Assembly (NCBI GenBank): GCA_964511215.1
Contig: CAZEER010000005.1
Location: 1-55,221 of the forward strand
DNA: 55,221 bases
Origin: CAZEER01 sp964511215
GTDB taxonomy: Bacteria; Fidelibacterota; Marinisomatia; Marinisomatales; UBA1611
Reading direction: 5' to 3'
Shown here: piece after piece, positions 9,129-18,622 of the stretch
Position numbering within the stretch: the first letter of the stretch is position 1
Layout of the letters: each line of letters begins with the position of its first letter
Program-made: the position numbers and the translations under genes
The notes under the pieces: generated by a model
The model's input: the letters and a program-made list of their open reading frames with translations, nothing else
Told to the model about the DNA's origin: nothing
The model's database searches: none

Positions 9129-10576
9129 AAAATATTTTGAATTGGGAAGAACATGTCTACACCTAATTCCAATTGATTAAAAGCCTTAAATTTATCAGAT
9201 TTGTTAAATCTGAAATTGCATGTTAGTGATATATTTGGTTTATACCACCATTCAATTTCTCCAATGAAATTTTTTACCACTTCAATATTGCCGCTAGGAA
9301 AACTCACAGAATTATAATCATTATATCCATCATACGGAGAGTTAATGATATTTCCCTCACCTATCTCTATCTTACTTATTTCGACTTTTCCAATTACTTT
9401 TTTTGATAATACTAGGCTATTAATGCCAAATTTAAATTCTCTAGCATCACTGCCAATTGACCACCCTAAAGGATTATCACGTTGAATAAAATTATTTCTT
9501 CCATCTTCATGTTTAAAAGTACTTGTTCCTATGCTAATAATTGAGCCATAAAAAGATATCCCTGATTGCAAACTTAAAGGAGTAAAAACACATCTAAGTG
9601 AATATGCAGCCCCATGGTTCTTGCCTTGTTTTTTTTGCTCTAGGTCTAAAATAAACTCATCAAATAAATAATTTGCAGAAAATCTAATATTTTTACGGTT
9701 AAAATAATCAAAGCTTGCTTGCCATAAACCGTTTCCATTATCTGTTCCTAAATCATTTTGTTTGTTATTTAGCTCAATTTCTAAATGAGTCGACATTGGA
9801 TTAAAGTAAGCAAAATCTATTGGTCTATTTTCACCTGAGTATATGACAACCTCAGATATGCTTAATAAAAAATTTTTTTGATTATTCCATTCAACTCCTC
9901 TCCCCGTTATATATCGATTAAAAAATAAAGTGTCTGTTTCAAGATACCCATGAAAATAACGAACTTTTAATTTTCCGAAGTCAAGGTCTAACATACCATA
10001 ATCATACGGACTACAAGTTTCACTTAATGATATCTGGATATCATTACCTGCACCCCAACTTTGTCTCCCTCTTCCAAATTGAATTATCATCCAATCATTT
10101 TCGTAACTAATTCCTGACAGATCTGTTTCACCAGACCTAAATCCTAAACGTGTAATATCCCTTGGGATTCCAGAATATCCTTCAAAATAATTAAGATTAT
10201 TAACTATCCTTGAATACAAATACCCATGGAATCTGGATTTATATGTAAAATGGCCAAATCCATAGATTACTTTTGAATATGAATATAAAGTGTCTGGTTT
10301 TTCTGAAGATAAACTAAAACCCAACCGTGAAGTAATAATTAAGGAGTCTGATATATCTTTGCCATGTGTGTATCGAGTTGGGCCAAAAGTTGTATTTTGA
10401 TCCCAATTACGCCCAATATCAAAAAAATATTTCCCCAATTTGTATTGATAGAATTCTTTAGGTATCTCTTGCGAAAAAAGATAAAAACTCGATAATAATA
10501 ATATCAAGGTTACTTTAATAATACCATCCAACTTTTGAAAAATAATAATAGTTATTATGTTATTTTTCTTATTCAT
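9125..10576 (-). CDS. Wzi-family outer-membrane capsule/polysaccharide assembly protein
   Basis: 483 residues. A basic N-terminus and hydrophobic leader end near residue 35 (FYLFSQ), indicating export. The rest is a succession of amphipathic beta strands typical of an outer-membrane barrel. The segment FGRGRQSWGAGNDIQISLSE (from about 167) and the following SPYDYGMLDLDFGKLKVRYF match the Caps_assemb_Wzi (PF14052) hallmark of a glycine/tryptophan turn followed by an aspartate-rich strand. Wzi in Escherichia coli is a lectin-like barrel that tethers group 1 capsule at the cell surface. Its place inside the cluster suggests surface retention of the product. It overlaps both neighbours by 4-8 bp. 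Confidence 0.75.
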   Translation of the reverse strand: MNKKNNIITIIIFQKLDGIIKVTLILLLSSFYLFSQEIPKEFYQYKLGKYFFDIGRNWDQNTTFGPTRYTHGKDISDSLIITSRLGFSLSSEKPDTLYSYSKVIYGFGHFTYKSRFHGYLYSRIVNNLNYFEGYSGIPRDITRLGFRSGETDLSGISYENDWMIIQFGRGRQSWGAGNDIQISLSETCSPYDYGMLDLDFGKLKVRYFHGYLETDTLFFNRYITGRGVEWNNQKNFLLSISEVVIYSGENRPIDFAYFNPMSTHLEIELNNKQNDLGTDNGNGLWQASFDYFNRKNIRFSANYLFDEFILDLEQKKQGKNHGAAYSLRCVFTPLSLQSGISFYGSIISIGTSTFKHEDGRNNFIQRDNPLGWSIGSDAREFKFGINSLVLSKKVIGKVEISKIEIGEGNIINSPYDGYNDYNSVSFPSGNIEVVKNFIGEIEWWYKPNISLTCNFRFNKSDKFKAFNQLELGVDMFFPIQNIL

Positions 10577-11555
10577 CAGATCTATTTGATGATTTTTTTG
10601 TTTTTAACAATTTTCTAAGTCCAAATAAAAATCCAAAACCATATGAGAAATGTAAACATGGGAAAACTAAAAGAGAGTATAGTTTACATTTAATTCCCTG
10701 TTTCATTAATATCGAAAAAAATAATATTAAAATAGTATAGATTATTGAAGGGATGAAAAATATTGGATTTCTTTCAATAAAAATTAAGGTAAAGGGTATT
10801 GTCATTACAAATAATGCGGGGACAATATGGTACAATCGCATACTGTTTTTTACCTTGCTAAATACTAAAGGTTTAAAAATTCCATAACTGAAATACTGGT
10901 ACCATAAATCACGAAGATTTTCTCTAACATAATATGTAGTACTAAGTTCTGGATCCATAAGTATCTTATACCCTCTCGATCTACAACGATAATTTAATTC
11001 ATCATCTTGATTGCGAATTAAATCTTCATCATAAATCCCAACATTATCCAAAACTATTCTTTTATAAACAGCAAAAGGAACGGTATTAACGTACATTCTT
11101 GAATGTGATGTTCTAAAACTTGATCTACCTACGCCAAAAGGATGCATCATACAATTTGCAATTGCCATTCCTGTCCAATTTTTTCCTTTATGTATGGCTG
11201 GCCCTCCAACAATATCTGCTTTGTTATTATCTAATAGTTCAATTGCAATTTTAAAATAATTTCTTGGGTAAATTGTGTGTCCATCTAGTCGAGAAACATA
11301 TTTCCCTTTTGTTATTGGATAAGCAAGGTTAAATCCAAAGCTTACATACTTATTTTTATTGGTTATAAGAGTACAATTATCATAATCTTTTACAGCCATT
11401 TCTAGCCATTCAAAAGTACCATCATTTGATCCTCCATCAACAAAAATGACTTCGCTTTCAATGTTTGATGTTGATTGCAATATAGAATCAAATGTTCGAT
11501 GAATATATTCCATTTCATTATGGACAGGAATAATAATACTAAGAAGCAATGACAA
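10569..11555 (-). CDS. GT2 glycosyltransferase, ExoA-like
   Basis: 328 residues. The GT-A domain has SIIIPVHNE, FVDGGSNDGT and a D91-G-H93 variant of the DxD metal site in RLDGHT, plus the QDDELNYRCRSRGYK acceptor region. Two or three C-terminal membrane helices (about 245-310) anchor it at the inner membrane. This order is that of succinoglycan-type ExoA beta-transferases. The start appears to be TTG at 11555: the frame is closed by TAG upstream and there is no ATG before the first strand of the domain. It overlaps the Wzi-like gene by 8 bp. Confidence 0.85.
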   Translation of the reverse strand: MSLLLSIIIPVHNEMEYIHRTFDSILQSTSNIESEVIFVDGGSNDGTFEWLEMAVKDYDNCTLITNKNKYVSFGFNLAYPITKGKYVSRLDGHTIYPRNYFKIAIELLDNNKADIVGGPAIHKGKNWTGMAIANCMMHPFGVGRSSFRTSHSRMYVNTVPFAVYKRIVLDNVGIYDEDLIRNQDDELNYRCRSRGYKILMDPELSTTYYVRENLRDLWYQYFSYGIFKPLVFSKVKNSMRLYHIVPALFVMTIPFTLIFIERNPIFFIPSIIYTILILFFSILMKQGIKCKLYSLLVFPCLHFSYGFGFLFGLRKLLKTKKSSNRSDE

Positions 11556-11603
11556 AATTCCAAAAAAAAGAGTTAATAAAACAAAATACTAATCCTATTA
11601 GTT

Positions 11604-12623
11604 TCATTGTTTTGAATATTGTTTTATTAAATTTATCCATTTTGGCATAACTGCACTTATTGAATATTGTTGTGCAGTTCTATATGCGCTTTTAGATAAC
11701 CTATTTGCTATTTTAGGATTATTAATTATTAATTTAATCCCTTCCACCATACCATTTAAATCATTATCATGCACGAGTATAGCATTGTTACCGTTTTTTA
11801 GTAAAAAAGGTATTCCTCCAACATTTGTCGATACTATAGGAAAACCGAGAGCCATAGCTTCAATTATACTTATTGGCATATTATCTATATGAGTTGTATT
11901 TATGAAGATATTACTATCATGTGATATTGATACCCACTCCTTCTTAGTTAGTTTTCCAAGGAATTGTACTTGTTTTTCAACACCTAGTTCTATTGCAAGG
12001 TTTTTACAATTCCTTGCACTACCGTCTTTATCAGGACCAATCATTGTTAGCATTGAACTTTTATTTATTTTACATAATTCATGTAATACATGGATAGCCA
12101 TTTCAGGGTTATATATTTTATGCAGTGATCGGACCCATAATAGTTTAGGACTTAATAAAATCTTTTTTTTAAAAGGATAATTATCAAGATCAACAAAATT
12201 TGGTATATATATAATTTCGTAACTCTGTTTTGATAAAAATTTGCAAAAAAATATTGATGGTGATACATTAATAGCCGAATGCAAAAATAAGAACTTTGAC
12301 AAACTAGGACTCCTTTTAATACGATTTATCAAATTTCCACCTCTGATTATTGGGACATAAGGAATCATAAACAATCTAGATAAAAAACTAAAAAAGACTG
12401 CAAAGTAAAAAGCTCTGCTACTAAATACATCAACAATTATTAATGACAAACTATTTATATTTTTGAAAAAAATAAAATTCATATCCATAAACCGAAAAAA
12501 TTGGTTTTTCTTATTTGATACCGATTTTATTTTGAAAAAATTTTTTAGTTTTGGAACTAATACCTCCATTGCAGTAGGTGTTAGACCATGTGAAGATAAT
12601 TTATTTCCTATATATAATATCAC
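11604..12623 (-). CDS. GT4 glycosyltransferase
   Basis: 339 residues, a little short for GT4 because the N-terminal GT-B half is reduced. The C-terminal half is typical: LLWVRSLHKIYNPEMAIHVL, MIGPDKDGS, VQFLGKLTKKEW, and the nucleotide-sugar site HIDNMPISIIEAMALGFPIVS. The start is GTG at 12623, overlapping the TGA of the polymerase gene as GTGA, so the two are probably translationally coupled. It should be a cytoplasmic or peripheral enzyme transferring a sugar with retention; donor and acceptor cannot be told. Confidence 0.85.
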   Translation of the reverse strand: MILYIGNKLSSHGLTPTAMEVLVPKLKNFFKIKSVSNKKNQFFRFMDMNFIFFKNINSLSLIIVDVFSSRAFYFAVFFSFLSRLFMIPYVPIIRGGNLINRIKRSPSLSKFLFLHSAINVSPSIFFCKFLSKQSYEIIYIPNFVDLDNYPFKKKILLSPKLLWVRSLHKIYNPEMAIHVLHELCKINKSSMLTMIGPDKDGSARNCKNLAIELGVEKQVQFLGKLTKKEWVSISHDSNIFINTTHIDNMPISIIEAMALGFPIVSTNVGGIPFLLKNGNNAILVHDNDLNGMVEGIKLIINNPKIANRLSKSAYRTAQQYSISAVMPKWINLIKQYSKQ

Positions 12624-13993
12624 TTTTCTTGAATTTTTAATTGAGAATCAACAAGTATCATAAATGCTAGTCCAAAAATAAAACCTGGCATTGCAAGTCT
12701 CATTGCTGAATGGAACATGGTTAATACTGCTATTAAAATAAAACACATAAAAATTGTTTTATTATTTTCATCACGAAAAAAGTACTCTTTTAGAATAAAC
12801 ACTATCGATACTATTAAAGCCATAACACCTAATAAACCATGTTCTGCTAACAAACGAGTAATTTCACTATGCGCTGCTACAGATTTCCCATATCCATATA
12901 CTTTTCTTAAGTCATTTGCCATTCCAGGGCCGACACCAGTAATAAAGTTATCCAAGAATATATTTAGATCTGCAAGCATAATCAGCGTCCTAGATGTTCC
13001 AGCTATTTGTCCTGGCTCATCTGAACTAATAACAGCTATATAACGATCTTGAATCATCCCACCAGTAAAATCAGCTGAGAAATTCCAGATTATTATTATT
13101 ATTATAGTCAAAAAAATTATTTTAGATTTTTTTATTAATGTATTTTTACTTTTCTTTTGAGAGGAAACAAACCATGCAAATCCAATAGAAATAATTGCAG
13201 TAATCATTCCTCCTCTAGCAAAAGTTAAAAATGCCTGTAATGCACAAATACCAAGAAGCAAATAATCAATTAATTCATTTTTAAATATTCTGTAATTGAG
13301 AAGTTTTGTTAAACCAATAACTGCAACTATGATACCTAACATTGATGATACCTGATTAGGACCATAATAGCCACTAAGTGCTTGATTTGCCTCACTCGAA
13401 AATAAAATCTTATCTAAAGATGGTAACCTTAGAAATATAATTATGCTCATTGTAGTAATAGGGAATAATAGTGCACGAAATACTTGCAATAATTCCTTTT
13501 TATAAAATAATCTATTCCTAAAATAAAGGACAGAAATAAATAGAGTCAATGGACCAGATAAATTAAAAGCAACCACTTGCCGCCATTCATTAAAACTAAT
13601 ATATGGAATGAAAATTATTGAAGGAAAAAATGATAAGATATATATAAGCATTAAGATTGATATCTTATGACCTCTAATGTTCTCCATGTACAGACCCAAT
13701 AAACAAAAAATAATGACGGAATATTTAGAAAACTCCCAAAATATTGATGCAGCAGTCATCCTAAGAGCAATTTCAATACCAACACTATAAGCAGAAAATA
13801 GAGCAGCTTCATTATAACGGTTTCTATTTTTGAGTATACTATAAATTCCATAAAAGAAAATTGACCAGGCCCATAAGGTAGATAAAAAGTAAATCTGTCT
13901 ATTCTGACCTTCTATTATTACAATACCAAGTAAAATGTGGCATAGCAATAAAAAATATTTACCATTATCCAGATGTTTTATATAGAAAGGCAT
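12620..13993 (-). CDS. O-antigen polymerase/ligase-family membrane protein (Wzy-like)
   Basis: 457 residues with about 10-12 predicted membrane helices. The second half has the Wzy_C/O-antigen ligase (PF04932) arrangement: LTFARGGMITA, a large periplasmic loop with ISSDEPGQIAGTSRTLI, GVGPGM from residue 353 and AAHSEITRLLAEHGLLG with H375. Such proteins polymerise undecaprenyl-linked repeat units or ligate finished chains to lipid A or protein in the periplasm. With a Wzi-like gene next door, polymerase is the better guess, but ligases share the motif. The 169 bp upstream carry a possible promoter. Confidence 0.82.
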   Translation of the reverse strand: MPFYIKHLDNGKYFLLLCHILLGIVIIEGQNRQIYFLSTLWAWSIFFYGIYSILKNRNRYNEAALFSAYSVGIEIALRMTAASIFWEFSKYSVIIFCLLGLYMENIRGHKISILMLIYILSFFPSIIFIPYISFNEWRQVVAFNLSGPLTLFISVLYFRNRLFYKKELLQVFRALLFPITTMSIIIFLRLPSLDKILFSSEANQALSGYYGPNQVSSMLGIIVAVIGLTKLLNYRIFKNELIDYLLLGICALQAFLTFARGGMITAIISIGFAWFVSSQKKSKNTLIKKSKIIFLTIIIIIIWNFSADFTGGMIQDRYIAVISSDEPGQIAGTSRTLIMLADLNIFLDNFITGVGPGMANDLRKVYGYGKSVAAHSEITRLLAEHGLLGVMALIVSIVFILKEYFFRDENNKTIFMCFILIAVLTMFHSAMRLAMPGFIFGLAFMILVDSQLKIQEK

Positions 13994-14025
13994 ATTTATA
14001 AAAGCGCTAGGATATAAAATTAAAC

Positions 14026-14054
14026 TTTGTATTGTTATATTTTTTAACTGTCAA
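14026..14054 (-). promoter_or_regulatory. Candidate sigma70-type promoter upstream of the Wzy-like gene
   Basis: On the minus strand there is a consensus -35 TTGACA (14049-14054), a 17-base spacer and TACAAA (14026-14031) as a weaker -10. This lies about 33 bases before the ATG at 13993, inside the longest internal gap of the block (13994-14162). The rest of the gap shows nothing else I can name. It suggests that the left third of the block may be transcribed separately. Confidence 0.4.
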
Positions 14055-14157
14055 AATCATATCTAGTTATTAATCTAATAATAAGAACTCCCAAATGAAT
14101 AAACTAAAACATATAAAATTGACTATGCAACTAAACCTTACAAAAAATGGGAAGAAT

Positions 14158-14175
14158 AGTAATTATGCAATTACT
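14158..14175 (-). terminator. Weak hairpin at the end of the radical SAM gene, possible terminator
   Basis: A perfect 7-bp inverted repeat, AGTAATT and AATTACT, with a 4-base loop overlaps the stop codon at 14163-14165. On the minus strand a run of six T follows about ten bases later. The stem is AT-only apart from one pair, so it would be a weak or leaky terminator at best. It sits just ahead of the candidate promoter at 14026-14054. Confidence 0.22.
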
Positions 14176-15500
14176 GACATTACTTGATCAATAAATAAAC
14201 TCATTACTTTTTTAGGACGCATGTAAAACCTTTTGTATGCACTTACTATTGATTTATCTATCTCCTCTTCAGTTAGATTATCTTGAGATATTGTCATATT
14301 AAATTGATTATATTCCTCGAATTCCTTATCTAATAAAGAATTATTTTGCTTAAGACTCTCATAGTATGCGGTTCCAGGATAAGGAGTCGAGACTGAGAAA
14401 CGAGCCATGAAAATATTTTGCTCCAAAGAGAATTGTATAGTTTTTTCAATCGAGTTGGTTGTATCTCCTTCCAAACCAAAAATGAAAAATCCAATTACTT
14501 TTATTCCAAGTTTTCTACAATAATTAATAATCTCAGCCTGATGAGCAGCTTCAGATAGTTTTCTTTTATTTAGCTTAGCTATATCAGCATTATTTGTTTC
14601 TATACCAATATTTACACTTTTTAAACCCGCCTTTTTCATTAACAATAAATTGTTTTTTGTTAATAGATCAGCTCTTGTTTCTATACCCCAATCTATTGAA
14701 ATATTTTTTTTGATAATTTCTTCAGATAATAAAAAAGGGTATTCTTTATCAATACCAAATATAGGGTCTCTAAATAGCAATGATCTCATTAAGAACTTAT
14801 TTTGCATAAATGCTATGTCCTCGACTAAAGATTTGACAGATCTTTGTCTTACCTTTTTACCTTGACTCGTTGGGTAAGTGCAATAATAACCGCAACTATA
14901 AGGACATCCTCTACTTGATTGAATAGTAAGTATCGGTCCTTTATTAAGAATAGGCCTATATTTATATTGATTGATAGGGAATGCTGAATAATTTGGGCTT
15001 GGAAGGTCATCCATATCAATCCACCTATTTACTTTAATTATACCATCTAATTCCTCAATAGAGTGAAATTGATAAAGGAAAAAAGCTTCCGCTTCACCAT
15101 CGATAATAAAATCTGAATTTGAAAATAGATTTGGCATTTTCGCAGGAAAAGGTCCAATAAAACCCACTCTAGAAGTTTTAAATCTAGTTTTCAATTCACC
15201 TGCTATTTCATTTTCTTTTTTGTAATCAACAATCGAACCCACTATAATAAAAATATCAAAATAATCATTTGGTTTATTTTTATAGAAGTATTTGACAGAG
15301 TATCCTTTTTTTTCCAAAATGGTATAAATATAAATGGATGTTAAATGAGGTAAAAACACAGCCTGCCCTCTAAGGTTTTGGAATAATCTACCATATAGAG
15401 AATTACCAAAGTTATCCTTAGTACCATAACTACCATTGAGGTCTTTGTTTATCGATCTATTTCCAAATATTTTAGTTGTATCAATTAAAGCTATTTTCAT
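14163..15500 (-). CDS. B12-binding-domain-type radical SAM protein with CX3CX3C motif
   Basis: 445 residues. The N-terminal 150 resemble a cobalamin-binding-like Rossmann domain, with the unusual start DLNGSYGTKDNFGNSLYGR, then the radical SAM barrel. The cluster motif reads C199-PYS-C203-GYY-C207, one residue longer in the last spacing than the usual CX3CX2C; the bases at about 14884-14910 confirm it. Later features fit the superfamily: SVNIGIETN and GFFIFGLEGDT. Members near glycan loci are thought to carry out methylation, epimerisation or deoxygenation chemistry, but no substrate is known. Its 5' neighbour is a GT4 gene 91 bp away. The reaction is unknown. Confidence 0.8.
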   Translation of the reverse strand: MKIALIDTTKIFGNRSINKDLNGSYGTKDNFGNSLYGRLFQNLRGQAVFLPHLTSIYIYTILEKKGYSVKYFYKNKPNDYFDIFIIVGSIVDYKKENEIAGELKTRFKTSRVGFIGPFPAKMPNLFSNSDFIIDGEAEAFFLYQFHSIEELDGIIKVNRWIDMDDLPSPNYSAFPINQYKYRPILNKGPILTIQSSRGCPYSCGYYCTYPTSQGKKVRQRSVKSLVEDIAFMQNKFLMRSLLFRDPIFGIDKEYPFLLSEEIIKKNISIDWGIETRADLLTKNNLLLMKKAGLKSVNIGIETNNADIAKLNKRKLSEAAHQAEIINYCRKLGIKVIGFFIFGLEGDTTNSIEKTIQFSLEQNIFMARFSVSTPYPGTAYYESLKQNNSLLDKEFEEYNQFNMTISQDNLTEEEIDKSIVSAYKRFYMRPKKVMSLFIDQVMSVIA

Positions 15501-15591
15501 AGTAGCATATCAGTTATTTAAATAATTACCCATTTTGTTTATTAAAATAATCATGGCTTATTAAAAGTAGGATAATCTGAACCAGCTTTAA

Positions 15592-16749
15592 TTAATGCAA
15601 AATGGATCTACAAACCATTTTTATATAGTTTTCAAAAGTAAATTGTTTTGCAATTAAACTAATATTATTTGAACAATGTTTCAGACTCTTGCTATCGCTT
15701 ATAATGGATTTAAAAGAATTTACAGAAAACCTTCCTAATTGCGAATCTAGGATATAACCATTATGACTATTTTTTATAACACTTTTTATTTGATCGATGT
15801 CAGAAATAATTGGCACGCAACCAAATGCTCCTGCTTCCATTATAACTTTTGGAAACCCTTCACTTTTTGATAACAATATAATTACATGTGATTTTTCATA
15901 ATATTTGAAAACGTCATATCTTGATATTGCTCCAGTAAAACAGATGTCAATTGGTAAGTTTTTTTTAAAAGTTTTATAATCTAATCTTTCATCTGTTTCT
16001 CCGATAACTGTTAACGATTCAATATGATTGATATTGCCTATATTTCCCATCAAATAAATTAAATCATCAAAACCTTTTGCATTTTCAACGCGACCTACAA
16101 ATAATAATCTTAATTTTCTATCAAATTGCTTTTTTTTTGAAATAATCTCAGCATTAGAAAAAGTATTGTTATCAAAGCACGGATTAATAAAATTAAAAAA
16201 ATTAATTCTCTTCCTTTCAAAGGATCCATTGATTGAAATTTTTACATTTTTTGGAAAAATTTTTAATATCCACCTCTGTATTTTATAAGATAGAGGAGCC
16301 ATTTTATCATTCCAAGATCCCGCATATTTAATCCACGTACCACCTTTCCAAAAAAATAATACCCAAGGAAGATATAATAGACCTAGGCCTGCTGGCACAC
16401 GAAAATGAAGTATATCTGAGACTTTAAGACAATCTTTTATTTTTTTAAAATTCTTAAATAAATACTGAAAATGCATCAACTTTGATTTAATTGTCTTACC
16501 TCCAGCAGGGTTCAAAGGAATAAAAATTATATTACTACTTTTATATTCAAAAAAAGAGAGGTTCGGAGAACCTCTCTGCAAAGGAGCACAGTGGTACACC
16601 GTATTAAATAACTTTGAAAGATGGTCTATTTCTTCAACAGTAGATCCAAATCCAACAATTGTATTATTATTTTTTTTATAGTGATCAGTATGTGATATAA
16701 TAGTACAAATTTTATATTTGCTTTTTGATCCTTTTTTCAATGTACTCAA
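15592..16749 (-). CDS. GT4 glycosyltransferase
   Basis: 385 residues, a standard GT-B length. The C-terminal domain shows RLLFVGRVENAKGFDDLIYLM, LTVIGETDERL, ICFTGAISRYDVFKYY and the donor-binding SKSEGFPKVIMEAGAFGCVPI with the EX7E pattern. There is a stretch with aromatic residues in the middle (WVLFFWKGGTWIKYAGSW) probably shaping the acceptor cleft. The start is TTG at 16749, overlapping the TGA of the upstream asparagine-synthetase gene as TTGA; no ATG exists before the first conserved strand. Donor and acceptor are unknown. Confidence 0.85.
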   Translation of the reverse strand: MSTLKKGSKSKYKICTIISHTDHYKKNNNTIVGFGSTVEEIDHLSKLFNTVYHCAPLQRGSPNLSFFEYKSSNIIFIPLNPAGGKTIKSKLMHFQYLFKNFKKIKDCLKVSDILHFRVPAGLGLLYLPWVLFFWKGGTWIKYAGSWNDKMAPLSYKIQRWILKIFPKNVKISINGSFERKRINFFNFINPCFDNNTFSNAEIISKKKQFDRKLRLLFVGRVENAKGFDDLIYLMGNIGNINHIESLTVIGETDERLDYKTFKKNLPIDICFTGAISRYDVFKYYEKSHVIILLSKSEGFPKVIMEAGAFGCVPIISDIDQIKSVIKNSHNGYILDSQLGRFSVNSFKSIISDSKSLKHCSNNISLIAKQFTFENYIKMVCRSILH

Positions 16750-18590
16750 TGGTTAAGAAATTTTGCTGCTGAATAGATTATAAAATAACGTTGCAATATC
16801 GATTGTCTTTTCAGATTTGATCTTCTATTACCAAAACTCATAAAATTATTGCAAAGTCCATCAACGTAATCTTTATCAAGGTAATCTCCTCCACCATTTT
16901 TCATAAACGTTTTTATTTCATAATTCATTTCTTTTTTTTCTGATAATTTCAGGTATTCATCAAAAGGAATCGAGAATCCTCGTTTAGGTAGATAACTACC
17001 AAACCCTCGATATAACCTATTATGTAAAGTCCGCAATGGAATCTTTCCACTTCCAAACTTATACTTTTTCTTTTTTGGAATTGTTAAAGAATAATTAACT
17101 AAATCTTCATCAAGGAAAGGTACACGATATTCTACTCCATTATACATTGACATCATATCCGTTTTTCTTAAATAATCACTTAATAATACTGTCCTAAAAA
17201 ATTGATTTATAATCATATTATCAATGCTTGAAGTTTTTTCTATTTCTGTATTCCATTTATATGAAATACTTTTTGATAGCCAGTTAGAATTTAAATTCTT
17301 TGAAAGTGCGTTGTTGAGAAGCCAAGAGTTTCTATAATAAAACGACTCATTAAGATTCCCCGATAGACCATTAATTTTTAATAATTTTCGATTTTGAATA
17401 AATTTTAAGATTATATATGAAATTTTATTTATTATTTTCTTAAAAATTAAATTTGAGTTTAAAAAATATAAATAATGCATTGAGTCATAACCATATAAGT
17501 GCTCATCCCCTCCATCTCCACCTAGTATAACGGTAGAAGATATTTTTTTACAAGCTTTATTTAGAAAGAATGAAGGAATAAATGAGCTATCACCAAAAGG
17601 TTGATCAAAATGTCGGAGTAAATCATTAATCTTTTCCAAGTTTATATTTTGATTGATTGTTATAATTTCTGTTTTTTTATTTAAAATTTTTGAATATTGT
17701 AAAGCTATTTTACTTTCATCAAAACTAGGGTTTTCCATTTTGACTGTTAAACCATAATTCTTTTTATTATGCTTTGCCAAAGCAAAAATGGTAGAAGAAT
17801 CTATTCCCGAACTCAATGCAAACTTTATTGGAACATCTGATACTAAATTTCTATTCACTGCTTGTCTAATATAAAATTCGAAATTTTTTGGATATTTAAT
17901 TTTTTCTTTTGATCCCCATTGGATTACATTGAGATTTTTAACACTATGTTGATTATTGTTTACATTGAATATTTCAATAAATCCTGGACGCTGCGTTCTT
18001 ATGGTTTTATATATAGTACGAGGTTCAGAACAATATCCCTGCATCAAATAGTGAAGTATCATTATTTGATCTGTCTCTTGACCACCATTTAAGTAAGATA
18101 TGATTCCTTTTATCTCACTTGAAATTATATAGATATCTTCATTTTGAAATATATATAGAGGTTTTATTCCAAAACTATCCCGGACACTTATTATTTTTTT
18201 TTGATTATCTCTAAAATCATACATTACAAATGCATACATTCCTCTTAATTTTTCAAAAAAAGAAATACCAAATTTTTCATAACCTTCAATAATTAATTCT
18301 GAATCAGATTTAGTATTAAACCCTCTATCTTTTAATAAATTTATTTTCAGACTTTTATAATTGTAAATCTCACCATTATATACAAGTATAACTTTACCAT
18401 TTTTATTCACCATCGGCTGATTTGCATTTTTACCTAAGTCGATTATACTTAATCTATTATGTCCTAGAAAAATATCTTCATAAACAACCGTACCTGTATG
18501 ATCTGGGCCTCTATGTTTAAGTGTTTTTAGCGCCTTTTTTGCATTGTTTAAATGCAAATTTTTATCTCTAATCATTAAAAAACCACACAT
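16746..18590 (-). CDS. Glutamine-dependent asparagine synthetase-like amidotransferase (AsnB family)
   Basis: 614 residues with both AsnB domains. The Ntn glutaminase starts with catalytic C2 (MCGF) and has HRGPDH (26-31), R46 in NRLSIIDL and NGEIYN (72-77). The synthetase domain has a PP-loop written SSGIDSS (260-266) rather than the more usual SGGxDS, then LGGDGGDEHLYGYD and RKTDMMSM. In polysaccharide loci such enzymes often amidate the carboxylate of a uronic acid or similar sugar instead of making asparagine. A UDP-sugar dehydrogenase at 49644 could supply such an acid. The start is ATG at 18590. It overlaps the downstream GT4 gene by 4 bp. Confidence 0.85.
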   Translation of the reverse strand: MCGFLMIRDKNLHLNNAKKALKTLKHRGPDHTGTVVYEDIFLGHNRLSIIDLGKNANQPMVNKNGKVILVYNGEIYNYKSLKINLLKDRGFNTKSDSELIIEGYEKFGISFFEKLRGMYAFVMYDFRDNQKKIISVRDSFGIKPLYIFQNEDIYIISSEIKGIISYLNGGQETDQIMILHYLMQGYCSEPRTIYKTIRTQRPGFIEIFNVNNNQHSVKNLNVIQWGSKEKIKYPKNFEFYIRQAVNRNLVSDVPIKFALSSGIDSSTIFALAKHNKKNYGLTVKMENPSFDESKIALQYSKILNKKTEIITINQNINLEKINDLLRHFDQPFGDSSFIPSFFLNKACKKISSTVILGGDGGDEHLYGYDSMHYLYFLNSNLIFKKIINKISYIILKFIQNRKLLKINGLSGNLNESFYYRNSWLLNNALSKNLNSNWLSKSISYKWNTEIEKTSSIDNMIINQFFRTVLLSDYLRKTDMMSMYNGVEYRVPFLDEDLVNYSLTIPKKKKYKFGSGKIPLRTLHNRLYRGFGSYLPKRGFSIPFDEYLKLSEKKEMNYEIKTFMKNGGGDYLDKDYVDGLCNNFMSFGNRRSNLKRQSILQRYFIIYSAAKFLNH

Positions 18591-18622
18591 AGCTACTATT
18601 AAATTATTTTAGATGACAACAT

